Positions 17,294 through 27,800 are shown, numbered from the stretch's first letter. The stretch is 64,000 nt of DNA from an uncultured Flavobacteriales bacterium (GCA_905479115.1 CAJQLF010000004.1:24953-88952); one strand, 5' to 3'. Translations and numbers: made by a program. Notes: a model not told the origin generated them from the sequence alone.

Positions 17294-18769
17294 TTACTTC
17301 AAAGTCACGCGCATGGTAGTCGTCTCACCGCCAGCGTTCAATGTTACGAGGTAAACACCTGCTGTTACGCCGTTAAAGTTCAACACGTGGTTGTGCTCAC
17401 CGGCAGGCAAAGTGCCCAGATTGTCGTTGATGATTTGCTCACCGACCAAGTTGTAAGCGGCGATGGTGGCCGCTCCAGCTTGAACTGTGCTGAACTGCAA
17501 GTTTGTTCGGTCAACAAATGGATTCGGGAAGACCCGCGTCACATCGCTTAACGTTTGCTCTTCAACACCCACCGTCATTGTTGAGACACTCATGCCAGCC
17601 TGCTCAGTTTCATAATTATATGAACCATCATAGTCATAAATTGTCGAAACGTAGACGATGTCATCGTTGTACGTCTTTACAGTGCAGTAACCGTCAATTG
17701 AACCCCACTGACTGCCGAAGATGCCGTCGCCGTACGCATCAGAAATTTCAAATGTGTAGCATCCTGTGGAAGGTGCACTCACCCACCATTCGAATACATC
17801 ACCTTCTGCTCCATCAATGCTACCTGCTGGCACTGACTCAATCTCGTTGCCCATGTCGTCGGTGATTGACCATGAGACCTCTTCTGACCAGTTGTCGACC
17901 ATGATTTCAACGTGGATCAAGGACGTTCCTTCTGTTGCAAGCGCTACTGATCCCTCAGAGCCATTGTTCACATCGTTGTCGTCTGCTGAAGTGATTTCTA
18001 TGGTGAAATCGGTGTCCGCATCAAACGCGGCTGTTCCAAGTTGAACATTCGTGATTTCATAGGTCTCCAAAGCACCGTTCCAGTCATACGAAAGGATGGA
18101 GCTTCCTCCAACCATGACGTCGATGGTAGCGTACTGCAGAGTGGTTACACCCAAGTTCATCATGTCAACGGACATGTTTACGGGCTCACCTGGGCAAGCA
18201 GTTGTTCCACCGGTGTAGTTCAACAATGCAGGATCGTTGGCAAGCGTTGCGGCTGCGCAATCGTTGGCTTGAAAAATAGCTGCATGCTCTTCGACACCCG
18301 CTTGGCCCGACTCTGTAAGAATGCGGTTGGGACATACTGTGTAAATTGTTGGGTAGTATGCTCCGTTGTAATCGTCAAAAATATTCCCACCGTTGTCGAT
18401 GATCGTATACTCTGTGCCTGTAACCCAGTCACCTTGCGTAGCAGTACCTGTTCCGTTGAGATCGGCATCAGTAGTAGTGTCGTCCGATTCGATGTAGAAG
18501 ATGTGCAACTCATCTGTTCCTTCAGGACCATACGTGTTGTGCAATTCTTCAAAAACACCACTTGTGTGGTAGCTCCAGCAAGGTCCGCACCACGTTGCAG
18601 AAAAGTCTAAAATGACCTTCTTTCCCTCGTCAAGGAGGTCATAAAGGTTGTGCTCCACGCCATTGATGTCGGTGGCGGTGAAGTCTGGCGCGATGCTACC
18701 ATCTGGCAGCTGTGCAAAGGAGGCAGTCCCCAGCATGAGGGCTGCAATCAAGGCGTAAATGTGCTTCAT
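17294..18769 (-). CDS. secreted thioredoxin-like protein with T9SS sorting domain (copy 2)
   Basis: A 491-residue paralogue of the neighbouring copy with the same order: signal peptide (MKHIYALIAALMLGTASFAQ), thioredoxin domain with FSATWCGPCWSYHTSG (CGPC 61-64), strand YYPTIYTVCPN, beta modules (SYDWNGALETYEITNVQLG), type A T9SS sorting domain (VFPNPFVDRTNLQFS ... VTAGVYLVTLNAGG). Similarity between copies is highest in the redox domain and falls in the beta modules, so the duplication is old. A TATTTTTG -7 box lies 40 bases before the ATG and a terminator follows the gene, so it looks like a single-gene unit. Electron donors and substrates are unknown. Confidence 0.9.
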   Translation of the reverse strand: MKHIYALIAALMLGTASFAQLPDGSIAPDFTATDINGVEHNLYDLLDEGKKVILDFSATWCGPCWSYHTSGVFEELHNTYGPEGTDELHIFYIESDDTTTDADLNGTGTATQGDWVTGTEYTIIDNGGNIFDDYNGAYYPTIYTVCPNRILTESGQAGVEEHAAIFQANDCAAATLANDPALLNYTGGTTACPGEPVNMSVDMMNLGVTTLQYATIDVMVGGSSILSYDWNGALETYEITNVQLGTAAFDADTDFTIEITSADDNDVNNGSEGSVALATEGTSLIHVEIMVDNWSEEVSWSITDDMGNEIESVPAGSIDGAEGDVFEWWVSAPSTGCYTFEISDAYGDGIFGSQWGSIDGYCTVKTYNDDIVYVSTIYDYDGSYNYETEQAGMSVSTMTVGVEEQTLSDVTRVFPNPFVDRTNLQFSTVQAGAATIAAYNLVGEQIINDNLGTLPAGEHNHVLNFNGVTAGVYLVTLNAGGETTTMRVTLK

Positions 18770-18809
18770 GTTTGTACGAATTGGTTGGTTTGATTTCTCG
18801 ATATTACCC

Positions 18810-18817
18810 CAAAAATA
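18810..18817 (-). promoter_or_regulatory. -7 box of thioredoxin-like copy 2
   Basis: TATTTTTG on the minus strand, an exact TAnnTTTG match, 40 bases before the ATG at 18769. No clear TTG at -33. Confidence 0.5.
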
Positions 18818-18837
18818 AGGTATTGAACCTAAAGTGC

Positions 18838-20523
18838 TTAGAAACTAGAGGAGAAATTTATCTCAAACCCATTGGAGGCGGGAACTGCGCGGCAGACGCC
18901 GCCAATACAGAAGATTCCTTCTCGTCTTTTTCCGTAGCCAATAGATAGACGGTGAGGCCCATCAATGCGACCCACTGCACCGTACAAATAATGCACGCGA
19001 GCATCTGGATCGGGGTTTCCAAAATTGTACTGGTCGATCACGCTGGCAAACCAGTGTGGGCTCCACGTGTATTCGGCCAGAACAGTGCCCCAGTCGCCTT
19101 TGTCTTGGTCGGTAAACAGGGCCTGGAACTCGGTACGAAGGCTCTGACGTTTTCGGGTTTTGACTTGCGTCTCCAGAACGTGAATATCCGCGTAGACAAT
19201 GCCTTTAAATGTGGTGGTCACCGGAGTGGCAAGGGTGTTAAATTCTAAATTGTAGAAGGTGTATTTCCACTTGAAATTCTTGGACTCTTTGCGGCTGATT
19301 TGGACGTTGAAGTCTCGAACAAATTTACTTGGTCCAAATCCCCAGGAATTGCGCTCATATCCATAAACCAAGCCTTCGACTCCAGCAAGTTGCGTGGTAT
19401 CTAAGCCATTGGCCGCCGCGAAATTGGCGCTGAGCTTGGTTCCGTATTTGCCTCCCAGCCTCGTGCCTTTGGGAATGGAATAAAAGATTTCTGCACTGGC
19501 ACTCGATTCACCGGAAATGACCGTTGCATAGGGATACAGGGTAGCTGCCAGGTTGTACGTGTGCTGTTGAGTAATGGCAGGGATGTAATTGATTGGCAAG
19601 TCAAAGAGCAAGACATCGCGGTCGGAGCGGAAACTCATGTTATCCACGGTCTTGGCCGAAAGACTGATGCCCAGTCCGCGTTGGGTATACCCGAGGTTGA
19701 ATAAAAGAGCCTGACCATTGCGGTAGGTGTAGCCGTTGTCCGCATTGGGGTCGTTGATTTTCCCGGCGTATTCGATGCCCGCAGACCAACCTTTGCGCAT
19801 TGCATCAATTCGGTAGGACCAGGCTCCGATGTTTTCGGGAAGCTGAAGCAATAAGGAGTCCTTGGCAATGGTTCCCCCGGATTGAAATTTGCTCACGAAA
19901 CTTCCTCCCAGCATGATTTTGGTGTCCCAATCCAATCCTCCTTTGGATTCCAAAAGACTATTGAAGTCAATCGTGCCGTCCAATGCCCGCACCGTTCCGG
20001 GGCCATTGATAAGACGGCTATCAAAATCAAGCCGCTGCATTCCATACAAAGCCTTGATCTCGATTCCATTGACGGGGCGTAAAATCAACCGGACACCATC
20101 CAGGGCGTTGTCGATCCCCAAGGCCCGCTCCTCGTAGGAACGCAAAACGATGCCGCTGCCAAATTGCTCGTAGAAATTTCCGACGGTAAAATCCACCTTT
20201 CCTGTGGGGTCTGCATAGCGGGCATACCGGTATCCGATACCGCTTCCTTTGAAGCGTCCGGGAAACCCCAAGACTGCACTGAGGTATGATTCGTATCGCA
20301 TGCCAGCGCTGAATCCGCCTTGGTTGTAAATGAGGTTGCCGTAAGCGTTGAACCCTGTTTTTTCAGGCGGTACAATGGCGCCAATGATGGGGTCTTCGCT
20401 ATACGATTGCCAGAGCATCTGAACATTGCCCGTTACAGAGCCGCTGCTTTGGTCTTCCAGCTGTCCAAAGGCGACTGCACTGATTCCAACAATGCTTGCT
20501 GCGAAAAGAAAAAATCGGGTCAT
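18838..20523 (-). CDS. DUF6029-type outer-membrane barrel protein
   Basis: A 561-residue secreted protein, rich in alternating aromatic beta strands, with signal peptide (FLFAASIVGISAVAFGQ). The N-terminal stretch NVQMLWQSYSEDPIIGA, FNAYGNLIYNQGGFSAG and VGNFYEQFGSGIVLRSYEER fit the DUF6029 family of Bacteroidota, which I recall as large barrels often found next to TlpA- and Omp28-type genes. The C-terminus ends FEINFSSSF, with the terminal Phe usual for outer-membrane barrels. Its start overlaps the stop of the TlpA gene by 4 bases, so the two are coupled. A role as an outer-membrane partner of the thiol proteins is inference. Confidence 0.82.
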   Translation of the reverse strand: MTRFFLFAASIVGISAVAFGQLEDQSSGSVTGNVQMLWQSYSEDPIIGAIVPPEKTGFNAYGNLIYNQGGFSAGMRYESYLSAVLGFPGRFKGSGIGYRYARYADPTGKVDFTVGNFYEQFGSGIVLRSYEERALGIDNALDGVRLILRPVNGIEIKALYGMQRLDFDSRLINGPGTVRALDGTIDFNSLLESKGGLDWDTKIMLGGSFVSKFQSGGTIAKDSLLLQLPENIGAWSYRIDAMRKGWSAGIEYAGKINDPNADNGYTYRNGQALLFNLGYTQRGLGISLSAKTVDNMSFRSDRDVLLFDLPINYIPAITQQHTYNLAATLYPYATVISGESSASAEIFYSIPKGTRLGGKYGTKLSANFAAANGLDTTQLAGVEGLVYGYERNSWGFGPSKFVRDFNVQISRKESKNFKWKYTFYNLEFNTLATPVTTTFKGIVYADIHVLETQVKTRKRQSLRTEFQALFTDQDKGDWGTVLAEYTWSPHWFASVIDQYNFGNPDPDARVHYLYGAVGRIDGPHRLSIGYGKRREGIFCIGGVCRAVPASNGFEINFSSSF

Positions 20524-21032
20524 TCAGCGAGTTTCAAAAGTTCTTCGTACACCTCTTCTTCGTCCCCATCCGAGTAATTGTTGTGCTGCCAGACGACTTG
20601 GCCTTCACCGTTCACTAAAAACGTATGCGGCACATTGACAACCTGCATGGCACGGGCAAAATCCTTGTTGGGGTCTAGCAGAATCTCGTAATCCCACAGT
20701 ACGCTATTCACATAAGGTGCAACGCGGCGGATGCTGCGCTGATCATCGATGCTCACAGCGACAATATTGACGCCTGTTTCATCCTGCCAATCATCGTAGA
20801 GTTCAGCGTAGTTGTTCAATTCCCGCTTGCAGGGGCTGCACCATGTTGCCCAAAAGCAAATCAGCGTTGGCTGCCCTTCGGTTACAAGTTGAGCCGTGTT
20901 AATGGATTCACCGGCTAGATTTTTGAGCTGAACACCCGGCAGGGATTGGGCAAAAGCCCCTGAGCCACATAGCGTGAGACACGCGACAATGGCAGCGTTT
21001 TTAAGTGGAACGGTCATAAGAATGGGCTTCAT
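20520..21032 (-). CDS. TlpA-family periplasmic thiol-disulfide protein
   Basis: A 170-residue thioredoxin-fold protein exported to the periplasm. The signal peptide (AAIVACLTLCGSGAFAQ) is followed by the family core TLICFWATWCSPCKREL with CSPC at 65-68, VAVSIDDQRS, and the cis-Pro site NVPHTFLVNGEGQVV. Such proteins reduce or rearrange disulfides, for instance in cytochrome c assembly. The start is ATG 21032 or the in-frame ATG 21017. It is first in a run with the DUF6029 barrel. The five-heme cytochrome and T9SS thiol proteins elsewhere in the window are possible clients, as inference. Confidence 0.9.
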   Translation of the reverse strand: MKPILMTVPLKNAAIVACLTLCGSGAFAQSLPGVQLKNLAGESINTAQLVTEGQPTLICFWATWCSPCKRELNNYAELYDDWQDETGVNIVAVSIDDQRSIRRVAPYVNSVLWDYEILLDPNKDFARAMQVVNVPHTFLVNGEGQVVWQHNNYSDGDEEEVYEELLKLAE

Positions 21033-21112
21033 TTCAGGTTTGGTTGGACAAATTAAGATGAATCAGATGAAAGCTTGTCGTTTTGAGGGTACAAATTCCA
21101 CGCCAATCGAGG

Positions 21113-21120
21113 TATCTTCG
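21113..21120 (+). promoter_or_regulatory. -7 box of small T9SS cargo gene
   Basis: TATCTTCG, one base off TAnnTTTG, ending 5 bases before the ATG at 21126. The mRNA would start at or next to the start codon. Confidence 0.4.
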
Positions 21121-21125
21121 GCCTC

Positions 21126-21896
21126 ATGAATCGGAAAAACATGCCCTACATTTTTGCTTTCCTGGGGATTGCATTGACCGCAGGAGTGGCGTTTGCTCAA
21201 CCGACTTTGGTGGATCCCATCGAGGTTTTTGAAGGGTCGCTGGACGATCCAGACACCGAAGAAATCGCGCTGCACTGGGACGTTACCAACTTGACGAACG
21301 ATACAATGCACCTCATGGTGACACGGTCCATTGTTCAGCTGGTCAGTCCATATAACTTGCCATATGACGAGGACAATTCGGGCGCTTATGACCGGTTTTG
21401 TTGGGGCCCTTTGTGTTACCCTTATGGCACAAACAGCTCGTTTACGACAGATGCATACCTGGTGCACTTGCCGCCCAATGAAACGGACACCACGTTCATC
21501 GTGGACTATTATCCGGCTGGGGTGGCTGGAGTTACGGCATTGGATTATTGTTTTCATCCAGTCGATGACATCGACGCTGGAACATGCCAGCAAGTGCTTT
21601 TTTGCTTGGATGCTGCGAATTGCGCATTGAATATTGATGAAACAAGGATTGAATCATCGCCGGTTTTCCCTCAACCCGTGACGGGCATTTCTTCGTTTCC
21701 GTACCACCTCAATGGTGCCTCGATGGCCACTCTGAGGATCCACAATGCTTCGGGTCAATTGATGGAGCAAGAAACGCTTAGTGCCCAACATGGTATTGTG
21801 TATCTCGACGCAGCTGAGTACGCCCCGGGCATGTACATTTTGACCGTAGCTACACCCGACGGAGCAAAGGTTTCCGAACGTTTTATAGTGCAATAA
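21126..21896 (+). CDS. secreted protein with T9SS type A sorting domain
   Basis: A 256-residue secreted protein without a recognised catalytic domain. It has a signal peptide (YIFAFLGIALTAGVAFAQ), a beta-sandwich-like region (ALHWDVTNLTNDTMHLMVTR) with two cysteine pairs (CWGPLC; CFH..CQQVLFCLDAANC), then a sorting domain (SSPVFPQPVTGISSF, ATLRIHNASGQLMEQ, APGMYILTVAT). The middle resembles small DUF-type 'conserved T9SS' proteins in which four to six cysteines stabilise an exported domain. It is divergent from the TlpA gene and has its own promoter box. No function can be assigned. Confidence 0.83.
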   Translation: MNRKNMPYIFAFLGIALTAGVAFAQPTLVDPIEVFEGSLDDPDTEEIALHWDVTNLTNDTMHLMVTRSIVQLVSPYNLPYDEDNSGAYDRFCWGPLCYPYGTNSSFTTDAYLVHLPPNETDTTFIVDYYPAGVAGVTALDYCFHPVDDIDAGTCQQVLFCLDAANCALNIDETRIESSPVFPQPVTGISSFPYHLNGASMATLRIHNASGQLMEQETLSAQHGIVYLDAAEYAPGMYILTVATPDGAKVSERFIVQ

Positions 21897-21938
21897 CCAA
21901 GCTGCGCAAACTCAACCGCAGGTAGAAGAACGATTGCG

Positions 21939-24212
21939 ATGAATGCATCGAGCAAAAAAGCGGCTTTGGATTACCACAGCCAAGGAAGGAAGGGGAAAAT
22001 CGAAGTTGTTCCGACCAAACCCTACAGCTCTCAAAAGGACCTTGCATTGGCATACAGCCCAGGCGTAGCAGAGCCTTGCTTGCGCATTTCCGAGCACAAG
22101 GAGGACGTTTATAAGTACACGGCAAAAGGAAACCTCGTAGCCGTCATTACCAACGGCACGGCAGTGCTTGGATTGGGAGACATCGGACCCGAAGCAAGTA
22201 AGCCGGTAATGGAAGGAAAGGGGGTTTTGTTCAAAGTGTTTGCAGACATCGATGTATTCGACATTGAGGTCGATGCCAGTGACGCAGAGGCATTCATCGC
22301 GACTGTCAAGGCGATCGCGCCGACTTTTGGAGGCATCAACCTAGAGGATATCAAGGCGCCCGAGGCGTTTGAAATAGAGCGTCGCCTCAAAGCAGAGTTG
22401 GATATCCCGGTCATGCACGACGATCAGCATGGAACGGCCATTATTTCGGCTGCTGCATTGCTGAACGCGTTAGAATTGGCCCATAAATCCATCGATCAAG
22501 TTCGGATTGTGGTGAGCGGTGCAGGCGCAGCAGCCATGAGCTGCTTGGATTTGTATGAGCAGCTTGGAATGTCCGTGGCACAGGTGGATGTTTTTGATAG
22601 CAAAGGCCATGTAAATTCTGCCCGTGAAGGACTGGATGCTTCGAAGCAGAAATATGCAAGCGATCGCCGTTACGATGGACTCGCAGCGGCGATGGAAGGC
22701 GCTGATGTGTTTTTGGGATTGAGCAAGGGAGGTTTGGTAGAACCGGAGATGGTCAAGAGCATGGCAGAGAATGCCATCGTTTTTGCGCTGGCTAATCCCG
22801 ACCCAGAAATTGGATACAAAGCTGCCATGGCCGTCCGCGAGGACATTATTATGGCGACCGGTCGCTCAGACCACCCCAATCAGGTCAACAATGTTTTGGG
22901 CTTTCCCTTCATCTTTCGCGGTGCGCTCGATGTTCGCGCAAGTGCAATAAATGATGCAATGAAGCTTGCTGCCGTCCGCGCCATTGCGGAGCTGGCAAAA
23001 GAAAACGTGCCCGATGAGGTGTCTGAGGCTTACGGAAATCAATCATTTGTTTTCGGTAAGGAGCTCATCATCCCAAAGCCCCTTGATCCTCGGTTAATTA
23101 CCTATGTTGCTCCTGCTGTTGCGAAGGCGGCGATGGAGTCGGGAGTGGCTCAAAAGGCCATTACCGATTGGGAAGGATACAAAAAGGAGCTGTTGGACCG
23201 AATCGGTTATGACACCGGTTTTGCTCGGACCATCGCAGACCGGGCGAAAAAGTCACCCAAGCGAGTCGTTTTCGCCGAGGCGGATCACTACCGTGTATTA
23301 AAAGCTGCAGAGCAAGCGCTGGAGGAGGGCATTGCCCAGCCTATTTTATTGGGACGCCGCTCGGTTATAGAAGGATTGATCGAAGAACACAGCTTGGAGC
23401 TGGAAGGAGTGGAAGTGATCAATCCCCGTGCGGATGAGGAACATGATCGCCGGTGTCAATTCGGTGCGGAGTTCTTTCAACTCCGAATGCGCCATGGATT
23501 AACGGCAAGGGAAGGCGAACGTTTGATGCGCCAGCGAAATTATTTTGGAGCGATGTTGGTGAGAAGTGGTCAAGCAGACGCGCTCATTTCGGGTTTAACG
23601 CGCACGTACCCGAGTGTCATTCGCCCCGCGCTTCAGGTCATTGGAAAAGCAGACGGTGTCGATAAGGTGGCCGGCATGTACATCTTGGAAACCAAGCGTG
23701 GTCCGATGTTCTTTGCGGACACTACGGTGAACTTAAATCCCACAGCGGAGGAGATCGTATCCATCGCCGTGTTGACAGCCAAAGCGGTCCGCAACCTGCG
23801 GATTGTTCCTCGAATAGCGCTATTGAGCTATTCTAATTTTGGTTCTGCCGAAGGGGTCGATGCAGTAAAAATGGCAGAAGCTGCCCGAATTTTGAAAGAA
23901 CGCCATCCGGACCTAATAGTCGATGGGGAAATTCAAGCTAATTTTGCCTTGAATGAAGAATTATTGGCGGAATCTTTTCCGTTCTCCAATCTCCAGAATA
24001 AAAGGGTGAACACGTTGATCTTCCCGAATCTTGCGGCGGGCAATATTTCATATAAATTACTCCAAGAACTGGCGGGAATTGAAGTCCAAGGTCCAATTCT
24101 ATTGGGAATGCGCCAATCGTTCCATGTGCTACAAATGGGTTCTTCCGTCAGAGAAATTCAGGATATGGTGCGTTTGGCCGTTGTCGATGCACAAATAAAA
24201 AGCCGCGGATGA
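21939..24212 (+). CDS. maeB: NADP-dependent malic enzyme with phosphotransacetylase-like domain
   Basis: Converts malate to pyruvate and CO2 with reduction of NADP. The 757-residue size is that of the MaeB type. The N-terminal half has the malic enzyme motifs LALAYSPGVAEPC, KGNLVAVITNGTAVLGLGDI, LPVMHDDQHGTA-like residues (IPVMHDDQHGTAI) and the nucleotide-binding stretch RIVVSGAGAAAM. The C-terminal third, from about 430, is the phosphotransacetylase-like domain (RVVFAEADHYRVLKAA, SGLTRTYPSVIRPALQ, ADTTVNLNPTAEEI), which in MaeB proteins is regulatory and responds to acetyl-CoA. Its stop overlaps the ruvA start by 4 bases. Confidence 0.96.
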   Translation: MNASSKKAALDYHSQGRKGKIEVVPTKPYSSQKDLALAYSPGVAEPCLRISEHKEDVYKYTAKGNLVAVITNGTAVLGLGDIGPEASKPVMEGKGVLFKVFADIDVFDIEVDASDAEAFIATVKAIAPTFGGINLEDIKAPEAFEIERRLKAELDIPVMHDDQHGTAIISAAALLNALELAHKSIDQVRIVVSGAGAAAMSCLDLYEQLGMSVAQVDVFDSKGHVNSAREGLDASKQKYASDRRYDGLAAAMEGADVFLGLSKGGLVEPEMVKSMAENAIVFALANPDPEIGYKAAMAVREDIIMATGRSDHPNQVNNVLGFPFIFRGALDVRASAINDAMKLAAVRAIAELAKENVPDEVSEAYGNQSFVFGKELIIPKPLDPRLITYVAPAVAKAAMESGVAQKAITDWEGYKKELLDRIGYDTGFARTIADRAKKSPKRVVFAEADHYRVLKAAEQALEEGIAQPILLGRRSVIEGLIEEHSLELEGVEVINPRADEEHDRRCQFGAEFFQLRMRHGLTAREGERLMRQRNYFGAMLVRSGQADALISGLTRTYPSVIRPALQVIGKADGVDKVAGMYILETKRGPMFFADTTVNLNPTAEEIVSIAVLTAKAVRNLRIVPRIALLSYSNFGSAEGVDAVKMAEAARILKERHPDLIVDGEIQANFALNEELLAESFPFSNLQNKRVNTLIFPNLAAGNISYKLLQELAGIEVQGPILLGMRQSFHVLQMGSSVREIQDMVRLAVVDAQIKSRG

Positions 24213-24805
24213 TCCATCACTTGAGAGGAAGGCTGATTGAGAAGACCCCGACGTATGCGGTCATGGAGTGTGCAGGCGTAGGCTACCAGGTTCATATTAG
24301 TTTGAATACGTACGAACAGCTGGGGAGGGATGAAAATGTGCTTCTTCATACGCATCTCGTGGTGCGCGAAGACGCGCAATTGCTTTATGGATTTGCCCAA
24401 CCGGACGAGCGCGAGTTGTTCTTGTTGTTGTTGGGTGTAAGTGGCGTGGGAGCGAATACCGCTCGGATGATTTTGAGTGCGATGGACGTTTCGCACGCAA
24501 GGCAAGCAATTCAGGCTGGGGATGTGGATGCAATGAAGTCGGTGAAAGGCATCGGGGCGAAGACGGCGCAGCGAATCATCATCGACCTGCAGGATAAATT
24601 GGGAGCCTTAGATGCCAGTGGAACAGTCCCTTCTGGAGGAAGTGTAATGCAGGGCAATAATTCCAGGCAAGAGGCGTTATTAGCGCTCACAACGCTCGGT
24701 TTTGATCGAGGCCGTTGCGAAAAAACATTGGACCAAATTCTCAAGGAAATACCGGGGACATCAGCGGTAGAAGACTTGATTAAACACGCATTGAAGCGAC
24801 TATGA
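24209..24805 (+). CDS. ruvA: Holliday junction branch migration protein RuvA
   Basis: DNA-binding subunit that loads the RuvB motor on Holliday junctions. The 198-residue length is normal. Domain I begins MIHHLRGRLIEKTPTYAVME; the two helix-hairpin-helix motifs are at LLGVSGVGANTARMIL and VKGIGAKTAQRIIIDL; the C-terminal domain III (EALLALTTLGFDRGRCEKTL) binds RuvB. It overlaps both maeB and sprA by 4 bases each, so the three are read from one message. ruvA directly before sprA is the usual flavobacterial order. Confidence 0.97.
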   Translation: MIHHLRGRLIEKTPTYAVMECAGVGYQVHISLNTYEQLGRDENVLLHTHLVVREDAQLLYGFAQPDERELFLLLLGVSGVGANTARMILSAMDVSHARQAIQAGDVDAMKSVKGIGAKTAQRIIIDLQDKLGALDASGTVPSGGSVMQGNNSRQEALLALTTLGFDRGRCEKTLDQILKEIPGTSAVEDLIKHALKRL

Positions 24806-27800
24806 AGGGAGGCAGAAGATTGAATCCGAGTGGATTTCTCTTGATGTGCATGGGACTTTTGGCCTCTTGTACTGTTGCTGCGCAATCGAATGCTGTTGAA
24901 GATTCTATCGAAATCAATCTGCCTTTTCCGTTTGGAGGAGAGGATGCTTACAACCCGACCGAATCCCCTGCTGGTTTCGACTTTGCTTGGCCAGAGAACT
25001 TCACGTACGAGACGCTCTTCGATGAGGCCACCGGGTTGTACAGCATTCAACAGCGCATCGGAGACACTTTGTTGTACCGTCCCACTACATTTTTGACGCT
25101 GGATGAGTTTCTGAACTATGACATTACGGGAAACCTGACGGAGTACTGGAATGAGCTTCAAACAGAAGACGATGAAGCCGATCGGGCTTTTGCACCCAAA
25201 TTAACCATTGACAGCGAGCTGTTTGAATCGATTTTTGGAAGCAACGAGATCGAAATCAAGCCACAGGGCTCAGCTGAACTGACGTTTGGTGTCAACATTT
25301 CGGATACGGAGAACCCTCGAATCCCGGAACGGCAGCGTCGGATTACCACGTTTGACTTTGACCAGCGTATTCAATTGAACATTGGAGGAAAAATTGGGGA
25401 CAAGATTGAATTGGGGACCAATTACAACACCGAGGCGCTCTTCGACTTTGAGAACCAAATGAACATTGGCTTCCAGGGGGAGGAAGATGATATTTTAAAG
25501 AATTTTGAGGCGGGACATATTTCCATGCCATTGCCCGGAACCCTCATTACAGGAAGTCAAAGTCTTTTTGGGGTCAAGTTGGAAACCCAATGGGGCCGAC
25601 TGTACAATACAACCGTTTTTTCTCAGCAAAAAGGGGAGCGCAAGGAGATTGAGGTGGAGGGAGGAGCTCAAACGCAAGAGTTTGATATTCGAGCTGACGA
25701 TTATGAGGCTAACCGACACTATTTCCTTTCCCAGTATTTCTTAGATCAATATGATCAAGCCATGCGGAGCTTGCCCGTTCCAAGTTCAGGGGTCAACATC
25801 ACGCGGATTGAAGTGTGGGTTGTGAACACACAAGCAAATACCCAAGACGTTCGAAACATCATTGGTTTCACGGACATGGGTGAACACCCGGATTACATAT
25901 CCTCCAACTTGCCAGTGGCAGACTTGGTGGATGATCCTGATTTGACCATTACCGATGCCCGCAACCCGACAAATGGCAACAACGAACTCTTTGGGATGAT
26001 GGTGAGTGACCCCAATGTTTTGGGGTTCACCGGCGCCAACGGCGCCATCGGGTCCATGAACCTGGGGTTGACCCAAGGCATCCACTATGAGCGGGTGGGG
26101 AATGCCCGTAAGCTGGCACCTACGGAGTACACGTATAATTCTCGGCTAGGATTTATCTCCTTGCGTCAAGCTCTGAATAATGCCGAAGTGCTTGCTGTCT
26201 CTTACGAATATACCTTGGGAGGGGAGACCTACCAGGTGGGAACCTTATCCCAGGATGGTTACAGCGCTCCGGACGCCTTGATGCTCAAGATGCTCAAATC
26301 GAGTATTACCCAATTGAGTTTAAGCAATGGCGATCAGTCGCCACTTTGGCGGATCATGATGAAAAACGTCTACTCGATGCAGGCGTTCGGGTTGAGCGAG
26401 GAAAATTTTCGGTTGAATATTTGGTACAATGATCCCTCAACAGGCGTAGATCTGAATTACATCCCGCGCAATCCGCTGGACGGCACACTGCTGCTGCAGT
26501 TACTGGGGATGGATCGATTGGATATCAATGGAATGAATCAACCGGACGGTGTGTTTGACTTTGTGGACAATGCGGCGATTTCTGGAGGGACGATTCACAG
26601 TCAGAATGGCCGCATTTTCTTCCCATCGACGGAACCTTTTGGCTCCAACTTAAAGAGAGAAATTGAAGCCCGCGTTGACGACCCGGATTTGGCGGCGAGC
26701 TTAATTCAGACCATTGTTTTTCAACCTCTTTACGACAGCACGAAAACAGCGGCGCAGCAGATTCCATCACTGAATCGCTTCCGAATCAAAGGAGAGTTCC
26801 AAAGTCAGACCAGCAGTGAAATTGCGTTGCAAGCCATGAACATACCGGAAGGTTCGGTGAACGTCACGGCGGGTGGAGTCCGTTTAATCGAAAACCAAGA
26901 TTACACGGTCGACTACCAATTGGGGCGCGTCCGAATCATCAACGATGGATTGCTGGAATCCGGTCGCAACATTAAGGTGTCGCTGGAGAGCAATTCTCTT
27001 TTTAGCATACAGACCAAAACGATGATGGGGACGAGGTTTGACTATGCCCTCAGCGATCAGTTTAGCATGGGAGCCACCTTGTTGAATTTGCGCGAACGCC
27101 CCTTGACACAGAAGGTGAACATCGGGAATGAGCCGGTGAATAATTCCATTGTGGGAGCTGACTTCAAGTACCAAGGGGAAAGCCAATTCTTGACCGAATT
27201 AATTGACGCGCTGCCTTTTTATGAGACGAGTGCGAGTTCGAGCATTGACATTGCGGCAGAAGCCGCCTACCTCATTCCAGGGCACAGCCGGGCGATCGGA
27301 CAGGACGGGAATGCATACATCGATGATTTTGAAGGCAGTCAATCGGCCATTGATATCCGCTCGGTGAACCGGTGGTTCTTGGCATCCACGCCCAAACTGC
27401 AGCCGGATTTATTTCCAGAAGGCAATTTTGAGGACAGCCTGCTCTACAACTACAACCGAGCTGCACTGAGCTGGTATACCGTCGACCCTCAATTTTTCCG
27501 AGGATCGGGATTGCAGGACGGTCAAGTGAGTGCCGAGATCAAGAGCGACCACCGAACACGCGAGGTGCTGGAAGGAGAAGTCTTCCCGAACCGGGAGTTA
27601 CCGACGGGTACCCCACCGAATGTTCCTACCCTGGACCTGACCTTCCGGCCAGAGAATCGGGGGCCTTACAACTATGAGCAGCCAGAAGGTGCGAATGGAG
27701 TTTCTGCGGGTCTCACCCCGGAAGGGTCGCTCGCAGATCCTAGCAGCCGTTGGGGGGGCGTCCAACGCGCATTGACGACCACCGATTTTGAATCCGCGAA

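Noticed and set aside
18041..18610. 189-codon open frame on the plus strand
   Set aside because: It is antisense to the T9SS thioredoxin-like gene copy 2.
21063..21593. 176-codon open frame on the minus strand
   Set aside because: It is antisense to the small T9SS cargo gene and includes its promoter; no recognisable domain.
24511..25161. 216-codon open frame on the minus strand
   Set aside because: It is antisense to ruvA and sprA, both certain genes; composition looks like a shadow frame.
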